Shown: positions 43,661 to 52,743 of the stretch, piece by piece | Position numbering within the stretch: the first letter of the stretch is position 1 | Layout of the letters: every line of letters begins with the position of its first letter | DNA from: Leptospirales bacterium | Lineage (GTDB): Bacteria > Spirochaetota > Leptospiria > Leptospirales > Leptonemataceae | Reading direction: 5' to 3' | Length of the DNA: 64,000 nucleotides | NCBI GenBank assembly: GCA_019694655.1 | Contig: JAIBBN010000006.1 | Span: 1 to 64,000, forward strand | Notes under the pieces: generated by a model | The model's input: only the letters and a program-made list of their open reading frames with translations | What the model was told of the DNA's origin: nothing | The model's database searches: none | Translations under genes and position numbers: made by a program

Positions 43661-45134
43661 AGACTCCGTAAATTACAATCAGCGAATAAAGCGAGCAATA
43701 TGCAGCGCCGCGGAACCACGGATTTCGCTGGAAAATCCACAGCGGATCGCCGCTACGACGCCACATTGCGTCCAGCACCAGGAGCAGGCCGACTTTTTGC
43801 AGTACCTCTAGCGCATACACGCCCGCGGGCTTCACATTGTTGATCGCATGCGTCCAATCCCAGTTCGTTGTTAGCAGCGAGCGGAAAAGCGCGATGGTAT
43901 GTCCGAAATCGTAGGCGCGGAAAAAGACTGCCGATAAACTGAAAAGCAGAGTAACGCCTGCCATGCGCATGACTACGCTGCCGCCGCGCAAGAAGGCCGG
44001 CGCTCCGGCGGGCAATCGCGGCAGGCGCTCACGAAATGCGTCGTAGAGCACCGTCCACAGCCCCAGATAGGCCCCCCACAGGACAAAGCTCCAGCTGGCC
44101 CCATGCCAGAGTCCGGATAAGAAGAAAGCCAGGAACAGATTGCGCCACTTCTTCCAGTTTCCGTGACGGCTGCCGCCGAGCGGAACATAGACATAGTCGC
44201 TGATCCAGCGATTCAGAGTTGCATGCCAGCGACGCCACAACTCCGCCGGGTTCAAAGAGTATTGTGGCGTTTCGAAATTCATGGTCAATCGAACGCCCAA
44301 CAATCGCGCCGAGCCGAGAGCGATGATGCTGTATCCGGCAAAATCGCCATAGATTTGAAACATGAAGGCGACGCAGGCCACGAGAACCTGCGCCCCGTTG
44401 AATCCTGCCGCGTAGGTCGGGTCGGCCAAATAGATGCCGCGTCCAGGCAAGAATACGCGATCCACCAGCGGCGAAAGCGAATCGGCAATGTAGGTCTTCA
44501 GGAAAAAGCCAAGCAACAGGAACCAGGCGCCAGCCTCGATATCCTGCCAGGCGATGCTGCGCGGGCGCTTGAGCTGCGGCAAAAGATCCTCGGCGCGTTC
44601 AATGGGTCCGGCCACAAGCTGCGGGAAAAAGGTTACGAAAAGTGCAAAGTCCAGAAAATCGCGTTCGGCCGGAATACGCCGGCGAAAAACATCGATCGTA
44701 TAGGCCATGGTCTGAAAGGTATAGAAGCTGATGCCAACCGGCAGGACCACGCTGAGTAAAGTTGCCGAATGTGCATCGGAAAAGGCGCCGGCGTCAAAGA
44801 CTCGCGCCGCCTGGACCAGACTGTCGGCAAAGAAGTTAAAATACTTAAAGATTCCAAGGATCGACAGATTGGAGATAACCGAAATGGAAATCAATATGCG
44901 ACGGCGAGCCTCGCTTTGCGCCGTTTCGATCCAGCGCGCTGTAGCATAGTCAATGCCAGTTGAAAGCAAAATCAGCGAAAGGAAAAGCCAGTCCCACCAT
45001 CCATAGAAAAAATAGGACGCCAGTAAAAGGAATCGGTTTTGCCATCGATAGCCCTGTCGAACTCGTTGCAGCGACCAGTAGATAGCGAGAACGATCGCCA
45101 GAAAGACGAGGTAGATGAATGAATTGAATACCAT
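43629..45134 (-). CDS. MBOAT-family membrane O-acyltransferase (AlgI/DltB-like)
   Basis: A 501-residue integral membrane protein with about ten hydrophobic segments. The opening MVFNSFIYLVFLAIVLAIYW and ASYFFYGWWDW are typical of AlgI-type MBOATs. LWRRWHATLNRWISDYVYVPLGG and FFLSGLWHGASWSFVLWG carry the two conserved His regions (the second His is the catalytic one). Such proteins pass acetyl groups across the membrane for O-acetylation of alginate, teichoic or other glycans. It is followed at once by two SGNH/DUF1574-like proteins, the usual acceptor-side partners. Confidence 0.93.
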   Translation of the reverse strand: MVFNSFIYLVFLAIVLAIYWSLQRVRQGYRWQNRFLLLASYFFYGWWDWLFLSLILLSTGIDYATARWIETAQSEARRRILISISVISNLSILGIFKYFNFFADSLVQAARVFDAGAFSDAHSATLLSVVLPVGISFYTFQTMAYTIDVFRRRIPAERDFLDFALFVTFFPQLVAGPIERAEDLLPQLKRPRSIAWQDIEAGAWFLLLGFFLKTYIADSLSPLVDRVFLPGRGIYLADPTYAAGFNGAQVLVACVAFMFQIYGDFAGYSIIALGSARLLGVRLTMNFETPQYSLNPAELWRRWHATLNRWISDYVYVPLGGSRHGNWKKWRNLFLAFFLSGLWHGASWSFVLWGAYLGLWTVLYDAFRERLPRLPAGAPAFLRGGSVVMRMAGVTLLFSLSAVFFRAYDFGHTIALFRSLLTTNWDWTHAINNVKPAGVYALEVLQKVGLLLVLDAMWRRSGDPLWIFQRNPWFRGAAYCSLYSLIVIYGVFGKDVIYFAF

Positions 45135-45138
45135 CGCT

Positions 45139-46635
45139 TCAGGATTCCCTTCGCAAGAGCCCGATTGTCAGCCAGAAGCACAGCGCCACGGCCAACCAGA
45201 GAAAAATTGAATAGATCGCGAATGCGTCGCGAAGCGCGCCAGGCAACAAGGGGTAGCCCAGACTGAAAAGCCCGATAAAGCCCAGCCATGCCCGATCCAC
45301 TCGCGGCAAGCGGTCGCCCGCCTTGCGCCAGCTGTAGATGCGCCACAGCGCAGCTGGCAGAAGCGCGCAATAGGCATGACGCCAGCTGACTCCTGCGCCA
45401 GCTACGGCGCTGAGCGTAGCCAGAAGCGACAGGCGGATCATCTGCGGCGCAAGCAGGTCTTGCCAATCGCCGGTCAGCGCCGCTGTGCGCCAGCGTCGCT
45501 CTGCCAGAAGCGCTCGCAGCCAGAGTCGCCAGGCCAGCGCCAATCCAGCAAGAAATGGCAGCGCATAGAGCGTCAACGTACAGAAGCGCGCAACGTTACG
45601 CAGCAATTCCATCTCAACGGCGCCCGGCGAGCGCCCAAATGCCATCAGGGGCAAGCCATACTTTGCCTGCAGAGTATCCGAGTATGGGACAAACAATTTG
45701 CCAATTGCGCCTGGCACGCTCTGATTGTTAGCCCAGGAGCGGATAAATACAAATTGATTGAACGACTTGAGAATGTAGGCGCGCCAGAGCCGGAGCAACT
45801 TCAGATTTTCTTCCCAGCCCACGACCATTGCCGGAAGCAGCAAGCCGGCGACGATTCCGGCAAATCCGGCGGCGATTGCCGCCCGCCTCCGCCCCGCAAA
45901 CAGAACGACAAATAGAAAGACCGGAGTAATCTTGATGGTTACGGCGATGCCCAGCATAAAGCCGCCCATCAACGCCGCCGTCATTGAAGATGAAAAAGCA
46001 AGGAACAAACCGCCGCCGCTGAGCAAGATCAGCCATGCGCCAATGTTGCCATTGCTTCCGTTCTCAGCCAGCAGCCCGGCGCAGAGCAACATGGCCAGCG
46101 CCGCATTGCGCAAACCTTCCGTCCGGCGAACTTCGCCCAATTCCGGAAGGCGAAGCGATAGCCAGAGGAAGGCGACCAGGGCGGTCAAACTCGACGCCTG
46201 GAAAAGCAGCGCCGCATTGTGGTAATCCAATTTGCGAAGCGGACCAAGCAAGAACGCAGTCAGCGGCGGATAGAGATAGCTGCCAACGCCGCGCAGAAGC
46301 TGAACGATTTCAAAGAGGTTGATCGCCTGACCGGCGCTCTGCGACTGCATTGCAGCGCCCAGCGCCTCCAGCCGATCCAGATTGTAGGGGTCCTTGCCAT
46401 CGTAGAGCCGAATCGAAGCTCGACGGTAGTCATCAAAATCGCTGTAGGACTCCTGAAAGGGCCCCGGCTCTCCTGGATCGAGGACGCGAGCGGAAGCCGC
46501 GCCTACAACCAGTAGCGAGGCGGCCAGCAACGCCGCCGCCGGCCAGCTGCGCGTTGTATACAGCTCTCGGATTCGCCGTCCCGCTCGCACGGTAGCCTGC
46601 AACGCGCTTTTCAACAATGGACTATCCGCCAGCAT
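45139..46635 (-). CDS. GT87/DUF2029-like polyprenyl-sugar membrane glycosyltransferase
   Basis: A 498-residue membrane protein with about eleven hydrophobic segments. The loop after the first helix contains SDFDDYRRASIRLYDGKDPY, then SYLYPPLTAFLLGPLRKL and the IAVTIKITPVFLFV segment, which match the DUF2029/GT87 family (lipid-linked mannose or arabinose transferases). It is the first gene of the minus-strand operon and ends 4 bases before the MBOAT gene. It is divergent from queA. The substrate is unknown. Confidence 0.85.
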   Translation of the reverse strand: MLADSPLLKSALQATVRAGRRIRELYTTRSWPAAALLAASLLVVGAASARVLDPGEPGPFQESYSDFDDYRRASIRLYDGKDPYNLDRLEALGAAMQSQSAGQAINLFEIVQLLRGVGSYLYPPLTAFLLGPLRKLDYHNAALLFQASSLTALVAFLWLSLRLPELGEVRRTEGLRNAALAMLLCAGLLAENGSNGNIGAWLILLSGGGLFLAFSSSMTAALMGGFMLGIAVTIKITPVFLFVVLFAGRRRAAIAAGFAGIVAGLLLPAMVVGWEENLKLLRLWRAYILKSFNQFVFIRSWANNQSVPGAIGKLFVPYSDTLQAKYGLPLMAFGRSPGAVEMELLRNVARFCTLTLYALPFLAGLALAWRLWLRALLAERRWRTAALTGDWQDLLAPQMIRLSLLATLSAVAGAGVSWRHAYCALLPAALWRIYSWRKAGDRLPRVDRAWLGFIGLFSLGYPLLPGALRDAFAIYSIFLWLAVALCFWLTIGLLRRES

Positions 46636-46673
46636 GGACCGGACCCAGAATCTAAAGAGGGTCTAGAAATGAA

Positions 46674-47777
46674 ATGAAAAATGGCGACGACTGGCGGGAA
46701 AGCCTGCGAGCATTGCACTTCGATTTGCCTGAGAACTTGATTGCAAGTCGACCGGCAGAGCGGCGCGACCATTCCCGTCTGATGGTCCTGCGCCCGCAGG
46801 CCGATGGCTGCGGTGCGACCATCGAACACCGCCGTTTCCATGAATTGCCGGAATTGCTCTCGCCTGAAGACTTGCTGATCTTGAACAGCGCCCGCGTTTC
46901 GCCGCGCCGTGTGGCGCTGCGCCGGCGCAGCGGCGCAGCAATCGAAGCGCTTTTCCTGGAGAACAACGGCAATGGCGCGTGGCGCACCTTGCTGCGCGGA
47001 CGGCGCAAGCTTGCCGACCAGGAGCTGTTAGAGCTGGCAAATCCGCTGCAACCTGTGTATTTTCGCTTCCTCGGAGCGGCAAGCGAACATCCCGCTGAAT
47101 CATTGCTCTTGCCGCTTGATACCCGCGGAGAAGCGGCCTGGCCCGACCTGGCGGCAGCCGAGAGTTTTTTTCAGCACTGCGGGGAGGCGCCGCTGCCGCC
47201 CTACCTGCGTCGCCGCGCCGACGACTCTGATCGCATCCGATACCAGACTGTTTATGCCGTAGCGCCGGGCAGCGTCGCGGCGCCCACAGCCGGACTGCAC
47301 TTTACCCCTGAACTGCTGGCGCGACTTAAGGAACGCGGCATACACACCGCAGCTGTTGCGTTGCAGATTGGCTACGGAACCTTTGCGCCGCTGACCGAGT
47401 CCCACTTTACAGAAGGCCAATTGCACGCCGAACGAGTAACGATTTCTGCAGAATTTGCCGAAGCCTACAATTCCAGCCGCGGAAGAAAAGTGGCCGTAGG
47501 CACAACCAGCCTGCGCGCCGTGGAATCCTGGCGTCGTCAGGAAGGCGTGGCGCCCGGCGATTTTGAAACTCGACTGTTCTTGCGGCCGCCCGATACAATT
47601 CAGTCCATCGATGCGCTGATTACAAACTTTCATTTGCCAGGCAGCAGTTTGCTCATGCTGGTCGCCTGCGCCGTCGGCGTCGACACATTGATGAAAGCCT
47701 ACAGGGAGGCCATAGCCGAAAAGTATCGCTTCTTTAGCTACGGCGATGCCATGTTGATTCTCCCTCCCCTTTTGTAG
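46674..47777 (+). CDS. queA: S-adenosylmethionine:tRNA ribosyltransferase-isomerase
   Basis: A 367-residue enzyme that builds epoxyqueuosine on tRNA. The QueA pattern is complete: FDLPENLIASRPAERRDHSR, LLILNSARVSPRRV, the YQTVYAVAPGSVAAPTAGLH region, IGYGTFAP, GRKVAVGTTSLRAVE and TNFHLPGSSLLMLV. ATG 46674 has GAGGG upstream. It is divergent from the glycosyltransferase operon with a 38-base gap, so both promoters must lie within or close to that interval. Confidence 0.97.
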   Translation: MKNGDDWRESLRALHFDLPENLIASRPAERRDHSRLMVLRPQADGCGATIEHRRFHELPELLSPEDLLILNSARVSPRRVALRRRSGAAIEALFLENNGNGAWRTLLRGRRKLADQELLELANPLQPVYFRFLGAASEHPAESLLLPLDTRGEAAWPDLAAAESFFQHCGEAPLPPYLRRRADDSDRIRYQTVYAVAPGSVAAPTAGLHFTPELLARLKERGIHTAAVALQIGYGTFAPLTESHFTEGQLHAERVTISAEFAEAYNSSRGRKVAVGTTSLRAVESWRRQEGVAPGDFETRLFLRPPDTIQSIDALITNFHLPGSSLLMLVACAVGVDTLMKAYREAIAEKYRFFSYGDAMLILPPLL

Positions 47778-47828
47778 TTGACCTGCGTCGCGCCGGGCGA
47801 CTCACTCACAGCGCCAGGAGCAAAGACA

Positions 47829-48734
47829 ATGGAGACGCTACAGCGCATCAGCGCCATGACCCTGATGAAGATTCCGCGCTTCAGCGCGGATTCCTTTCAG
47901 CAGGATATTCTCAACAACCTGCACCTGGAATTTTTTCTGAGCAGCTGCCGCGCTCTGATCACCCCTGATATGCGCTACCTGACCACCGGCGCCGCGACGC
48001 CGGAAGAGGAAGCGCAGCTCACCTCGCTGGTAGAGCGCCACGGCAATGTCCTGCACTGGATGAAGGAGTACCTTGTATATCAACTCTCTCTGTACTCTTC
48101 ACTGGTAGAGAGCAATTCCTACTATATTACGCTAAATAATAATCTGATTATCACGCGCTTTGTGGACGTTCCGGACCATCCCGAGGATTTTGAGGTCAAG
48201 CTCTACACCATTGGCGCAGATGAATTGCCGCACAACTATCGCGACAAGATCTACATTGGACGCGACTTCATTTCTCTAACCCGGCTGCATCGCGAGCACT
48301 TTGGCCTGAAACACATTAGAAATTCGTTGACCGATCAGGTTGAGAAGCTTCGCCATCGCTTCAAGGAGATGACTCCCGCAGAGGACTTGCCCGAGATCGA
48401 GTCGGAATATCTCGACGAAATTTCGGAGCTGGTCTTTGACTTTCGCGAAGAAGCCGACCTGATCCTGGAGCATTTTCCCGTGGATATCAGTCCGCGCACA
48501 CTGGACCACAAGGCGCTTACTGACGCCAACCGCCGATTTCGGGAGCTCAAACACATCCTGACCGAACTGGAAGAGACGGCGCGCGAGCTGGAAAGCGTCC
48601 TTTTTGATCGGAACATGGCCCGACCGGTGCGCTATGCCACAAAATTCCGCAAAGATCTGACCAACTACATCAACTACATCATGAGCAAGATCAATGGCCG
48701 CATTACCGATGCGGTAAACGGCATCCATATCTGA
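47829..48734 (+). CDS. Hypothetical coiled-coil protein
   Basis: A 301-residue protein; ATG 47829 has AGGAG nine bases upstream. The N-terminal half is mixed (LNNNLIITRFVDVPDHPEDF); the C-terminal half is long charged helices (KLRHRFKEMTPAEDLPEIES, later RRFRELKHILTELEETAREL) with coiled-coil character. No signal peptide or membrane segment. I do not recognise the family. It follows queA by about 50 bases and may share its transcript. Confidence 0.75.
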   Translation: METLQRISAMTLMKIPRFSADSFQQDILNNLHLEFFLSSCRALITPDMRYLTTGAATPEEEAQLTSLVERHGNVLHWMKEYLVYQLSLYSSLVESNSYYITLNNNLIITRFVDVPDHPEDFEVKLYTIGADELPHNYRDKIYIGRDFISLTRLHREHFGLKHIRNSLTDQVEKLRHRFKEMTPAEDLPEIESEYLDEISELVFDFREEADLILEHFPVDISPRTLDHKALTDANRRFRELKHILTELEETARELESVLFDRNMARPVRYATKFRKDLTNYINYIMSKINGRITDAVNGIHI

Positions 48735-48764
48735 TCGCTATTGCGGCGGATCTCTCCAGGCTTG

Positions 48765-49223
48765 CTACAGAAGATCGCTGTCCAACCACAGCGTCACCGG
48801 TCCGTCGTTGACCAGCTCTACCTGCATTTCTGCGCCAAAGCGGCCCGTTGCCACGCGGCCCGAGGCCAGAGTCCGACAGCTGGCCACAAAGGACTCAAAG
48901 AGCGCTTCCGCTAGCGGCGGCGATAAAGCAGCCGTAAACGCCGGCCGCTTGCCCTGGCGTGCATCAGCATAGAGCGTGAACTGCGGAACGAGCAAGGCGC
49001 CTCCGCCTGTGTCAGCCAGAGAACGATTCATTTTGCCGGCTTCATCAGGAAAGATGCGCAAACCAATACTCTTGCGCGCCATTTTTTCCAGCAAAGCCCG
49101 ATCGGCGTCGACATCATCCTGGCCAAAACCGACCAGCAAGAGCAGGCCGCGCCCAATGGCGCCCACGCTTTCATGCTCGACGCGCACCTCGGCGCGCGTC
49201 ACTCGCTGCAGCAGGATTCGCAT
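48765..49223 (-). CDS. dtd: D-aminoacyl-tRNA deacylase
   Basis: A 152-residue enzyme that removes D-amino acids wrongly attached to tRNA. ATG 49223 gives the family start MRILLQRVTRAEVRV; a longer frame would run into the next gene. LLVPQFTLYADARQGKRPAF contains the SQxT-like motif (here PQFT), and VNDGPVTLWLDS the Gly-Pro loop. No signal peptide. It starts 7 bases after the coiled-coil/TPR gene, so both are one transcript. Confidence 0.95.
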   Translation of the reverse strand: MRILLQRVTRAEVRVEHESVGAIGRGLLLLVGFGQDDVDADRALLEKMARKSIGLRIFPDEAGKMNRSLADTGGGALLVPQFTLYADARQGKRPAFTAALSPPLAEALFESFVASCRTLASGRVATGRFGAEMQVELVNDGPVTLWLDSDLL

Positions 49224-49230
49224 CGCCCAC

Positions 49231-50319
49231 TCAGCGAACAGCGCGCAATAGCCGATTGGTTTCGGCATCTTCTACGCCCAGCTCGCGCGCGGCGCGCAAT
49301 TCGGCCACCGCTTTCTTGCGATCGCCGCCGCGCAAATAAAGAATCCCCAGGTTGAATAGTGCGCGCCCGAGATACATTCTCGCTCGCTGCAACTGAGCAA
49401 CCTCCATCCGCAGTGCGGATAGCGCCAGGCGATCATCGCGCAGGGCGCCATGCTTTACAATAGAATTGATTCGCTCGCGCAACTGATCCAGCGACGCCGA
49501 CAGGTCGCCGCCGGGCCCCCGGCGCAGCTCGTTGGACAGTCGAATATTTTGAGAGACCACATCGTCATACTTCCTCGACAGAATGGAGTACTCCTCGCGC
49601 AGGGCGCGATGCTCCTGTACGATCTCCGATTCGATCTCCGATCGTCTGGCTGTTTCCTGGTCGGAGAGTCGCTTCAAGCGAGCCTCGACCTTCTGGGCAT
49701 GACGGCGCTCTTCGGCCAGCTCCGCGGCCATTGCGGCGCCCTGCTCCCGGAGCTGAAGTTCTCGAGCTTTCAGCTGCACCAGCTCGTTTCGATTCGAAGC
49801 CTGGGAAGCGTCGGCAATCAAGTGCATCACCAGCTGCTCGCGCGATGCGGCGCTGCGAACCTCTTTGCCCACCGTAAGTTGATCACGAAAGCACTGGGCG
49901 CGCAACATCGCCGCCTGCAGCTGGGCTGCTTGTTCCACTGCAGCACTGGCGGCTCTTGATACGGCGGTCTTCGTTGCAGCTTTCTTAGAAGCCTTCTTCT
50001 TTGGGGCGCGTGCAGAGTTTCCCTGCAAGGTTTCGATAAAGCGGGTCCAGATCCAGTAGCATTGGGCGGCGCTCAAGATCTCCTGCGAAAGGCGATCCTG
50101 CATGGACAGTGCAGCGAGTTCGACGCGCTGTAAGGGATTTGCCAGTAAGGGCACGCTTGTCTTGCGGCCGCTGCGCTGGCGTGCGGATTCGGGGAACGCT
50201 GCGATGTGTTCCTCGGGCCAGAGTATCTGCTCCGGCGCAAGCCTGGCAATGGCCGCTTGCAGCGCGCTTTGCTCCGCTGCGCGGCTCTGGCTATCGGAGA
50301 GTCTAGGAGCTCGTGGCAT
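49231..50319 (-). CDS. Coiled-coil protein with C-terminal TPR
   Basis: A 362-residue hypothetical protein. A Lys/Ala-rich stretch (APKKKASKKAATKTA) near residue 110 resembles a histone-H1-like linker. Residues about 180-300 are charged helices (coiled coil). The last 50 residues contain a TPR (YLGRALFNLGILYLRGGDRK). No export signal. The order, dtd following after 7 bases, is the only context. Function unknown. Confidence 0.72.
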   Translation of the reverse strand: MPRAPRLSDSQSRAAEQSALQAAIARLAPEQILWPEEHIAAFPESARQRSGRKTSVPLLANPLQRVELAALSMQDRLSQEILSAAQCYWIWTRFIETLQGNSARAPKKKASKKAATKTAVSRAASAAVEQAAQLQAAMLRAQCFRDQLTVGKEVRSAASREQLVMHLIADASQASNRNELVQLKARELQLREQGAAMAAELAEERRHAQKVEARLKRLSDQETARRSEIESEIVQEHRALREEYSILSRKYDDVVSQNIRLSNELRRGPGGDLSASLDQLRERINSIVKHGALRDDRLALSALRMEVAQLQRARMYLGRALFNLGILYLRGGDRKKAVAELRAARELGVEDAETNRLLRAVR

Positions 50320-50377
50320 GGGTCGCGTCCGAATACAATATCGGAGCGCGGCGGGCCCGGGCGCAGCCTTTCGCTGC

Positions 50378-51283
50378 CTATCCGAAGGACGCCAGGCAAC
50401 TGGCGCAGGCGCCGTGATCTGGTTGCCAGTCTGGTTTTACGGCGCGAACTCTCATCGCATCGATCATAGAGTCATCAACGGGAATAAAGAAAACGCGCTC
50501 GTCCACCATGCGTCCGCACACCGGACACTGCACTGTGATTATGTCCTGCAGCTGCACGCCCTGCGCCTCGATGCCTCCGGCCTCGAAGGGACGCACCTCT
50601 TCGCCGCGGGCGATGCGGTCGCGAATGCTCTGGTACATCTCGGTAAGCGGGGCTTCCAGACGCGAGACCATCCAGCCGTCGCTGCGGCCGACGCGCAGCA
50701 GCTCGGGACGCAGATTCTGCTCGCGAAGCATCAACAACGAAAGCGTCAATCCCAGGCCGCGTCCGGTCGGATCGTCGGGATGGTCGCGGAAGTAGTCCAT
50801 GATGTCGCGGTATTCCATGGCCTCGCGCAATGCGCCGCGCAGCCGCTCCTCCTGGGCCGGACTGAGGTAGGCGTTGTTCGACACCTCCAGCACCATAGCG
50901 CCGGCAGCCACTTCCAGTCGTGTCCGAAGCTGCAGTCCCCGCCGACGAACACGCTCCCGGTAGCTCATTTCATTTTGCGATGAAACTGTGCTCTGGAAGG
51001 CCTCTTCATTCTTGCTCAATTCCAGGGCGTCGGACAGGTTCAGACCGCGTTCTTCGAAGTAGACCTGGCGCATGTTGGCAATGGAAGCAAAGAGGCAAAG
51101 TTCCTGGGCCACAGAGTGGAGGATGGGCGCGAGGTCCGGTCGACCAGCCTGCGTCAAAAGCACGCGTAAGGCCGTATCCAGGTTTCTCTGGTAGGTGCGT
51201 GAAAAGGTGTAACCGCGCAGCTCTACTGGAACGCCACGCGCGCTGGCCTGTTCCAGTCGCGCTTCAATCAGCACCCCTTCCAT
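50378..51283 (-). CDS. HATPase-like protein with C-terminal zinc-binding cysteines
   Basis: A 301-residue protein. Residues about 125-230 hold MVLEVSNNAYLSPAQEERL, reminiscent of the N box, and DPTGRGLGLTLSLLMLRE, reminiscent of the G2 box of histidine-kinase-type ATPases, followed by a strand-like DGWMVSRLEAPL. No phosphoacceptor domain is seen. The C-terminus has CPVCGR and, 48 residues on, CASC, a likely zinc site. It may be a regulator that binds ATP or a degenerate kinase domain. It follows the ahcY terminator at 51350-51385 and so has its own transcript. Confidence 0.65.
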   Translation of the reverse strand: MEGVLIEARLEQASARGVPVELRGYTFSRTYQRNLDTALRVLLTQAGRPDLAPILHSVAQELCLFASIANMRQVYFEERGLNLSDALELSKNEEAFQSTVSSQNEMSYRERVRRRGLQLRTRLEVAAGAMVLEVSNNAYLSPAQEERLRGALREAMEYRDIMDYFRDHPDDPTGRGLGLTLSLLMLREQNLRPELLRVGRSDGWMVSRLEAPLTEMYQSIRDRIARGEEVRPFEAGGIEAQGVQLQDIITVQCPVCGRMVDERVFFIPVDDSMIDAMRVRAVKPDWQPDHGACASCLASFG

Positions 51284-51349
51284 AGGTCAGCAGAAGCGGA
51301 TAGCTGGTCTCATTTTCAACAGCTTTTTGAGTCTCAGAGGCAAGGCCCG

Positions 51350-51385
51350 GAAATAACCCGACGCCGCCGAAGGGCGGCGCCGGGT
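51350..51385 (-). terminator. Intrinsic terminator downstream of ahcY
   Basis: Read on the minus strand: ACCCGGCGCCGCC, loop CTTC, GGCGGCGTCGGGT, then TTATTT. The 13-bp stem has one G-U pair. It begins about 13 bases after the ahcY stop and ends the methionine-cycle transcript. Confidence 0.85.
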
Positions 51386-51398
51386 CCTCCGGCTACAA

Positions 51399-52697
51399 TC
51401 AGTAGCGGTAGTTCTCGTGTTTATAGGGTCCCTCGACGGCTACGCCAATGTAGTCGGCCTGCTCTGCAGTCAGCTTTGTTAGCCGGGCGCCAATCTTATC
51501 AAGGTGCAGGGCCGCCACCTTCTCATCCAGCTTCTTCGGCAAGAGGTGAACGCCTATCGGATACTTGCCGGTAAATAGCTCGATTTGCGCCAGGACCTGG
51601 TTGGTAAAGCTGGTCGACATCACATAACTGGGATGTCCGGTTGCGCAGCCCAGGTTAACCAGACGGCCTTCGGCCAGAAGCAATATGCTGTTGCCGCTGG
51701 GGAAGGTGTACTTGTCGACCTGTGGCTTGATTTCCACGTGCTTGATGCCCGGAAACTTCTGCAATCGAGACACCTGCACCTCGGTGTCAAAGTGACCGAT
51801 GTTACAAACAATTGCTCCGTCTTTCATGCGCTGCATATGATCAATGCGCACGATATCAATGTTCCCGGTCGTGGTCACAAAGATATCCGCTTTGTCCGCC
51901 CAGTTGTCCATGGTATCTACAAGGTAGCCTTCCATGGCGGCCTGTAGCGCATTGATCGGATCGATTTCAGTTACGACCACGCGGCAGCCGAAGGCTCGCA
52001 GGCTCTGGGCGCTGCCCTTGCCTACGTCGCCATAGCCGCAGACCACGGCGGTCTTTCCGGCAAGCATGATGTCAGTAGCGCGCTTGATGCCGTCGACCAG
52101 CGACTCGCGGCAGCCATACAGGTTGTCGAACTTGCTTTTGGTGACAGAGTCATTGACGTTCATCGCCGGAAATGGCAGGGAGCCTTCCTTCGCACGCTTA
52201 CGCAGCTTGTGAACGCCGGTAGTTGTCTCTTCTGACACGCCGCGAATATTGGGAATCAACTCGGTGCGCTTGGTGAGCACCCAATCCGTCAGATCATGGC
52301 CGTCATCGAGCAGCATATTGGGGCCGCCCTCGAAGTTCAGGGTTTGATCCTGGGCCCACCAGTATTCTTCTTCATTCATACCCTTCCAGGCGAACACCGG
52401 AATTCCGCGCTCGGCAATAGCCGCTGCCGCATGATCCTGGGTGCTGAAGATATTGCAGGTCGCCCAGCGCACTTCGGCGCCCAGCTCTGCCAGCGTTTCG
52501 ATCAGCACTGCCGTCTGGATCGTCATGTGCAACGAACCTGAGACTTTAGCGCCGCGCAACGGCCTGGCAGCGCCATACTCAGCGCGCAGCGACATCAATC
52601 CCGGCATTTCCTTTTCGGCCAGGATGATCTCCTCTCTACCCCAACGGGCGAGGCTGATATCCTTCACTTTGTAATCTACTCTTTCCTTTGTCAGCAT
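51399..52697 (-). CDS. ahcY: Adenosylhomocysteinase
   Basis: A 432-residue enzyme that splits S-adenosylhomocysteine into homocysteine and adenosine using bound NAD. Signatures: [17 protein letters not shown], the [17 protein letters not shown] segment, the [20 protein letters not shown] Rossmann loop and the DKYTF region late in the protein, with the usual KHENYRY end. ATG 52697 has AAGGAG upstream. It lies 46 bases after the ArsR-methyltransferase fusion gene and is ended by a strong terminator. Regulation by that fusion is likely. Confidence 0.98.
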   Translation of the reverse strand: MLTKERVDYKVKDISLARWGREEIILAEKEMPGLMSLRAEYGAARPLRGAKVSGSLHMTIQTAVLIETLAELGAEVRWATCNIFSTQDHAAAAIAERGIPVFAWKGMNEEEYWWAQDQTLNFEGGPNMLLDDGHDLTDWVLTKRTELIPNIRGVSEETTTGVHKLRKRAKEGSLPFPAMNVNDSVTKSKFDNLYGCRESLVDGIKRATDIMLAGKTAVVCGYGDVGKGSAQSLRAFGCRVVVTEIDPINALQAAMEGYLVDTMDNWADKADIFVTTTGNIDIVRIDHMQRMKDGAIVCNIGHFDTEVQVSRLQKFPGIKHVEIKPQVDKYTFPSGNSILLLAEGRLVNLGCATGHPSYVMSTSFTNQVLAQIELFTGKYPIGVHLLPKKLDEKVAALHLDKIGARLTKLTAEQADYIGVAVEGPYKHENYRY

Positions 52698-52743
52698 CTC
52701 TCTCTCCTTGTTGGCGTCCGTCTTGCAGACGCAAAATTCAAAA

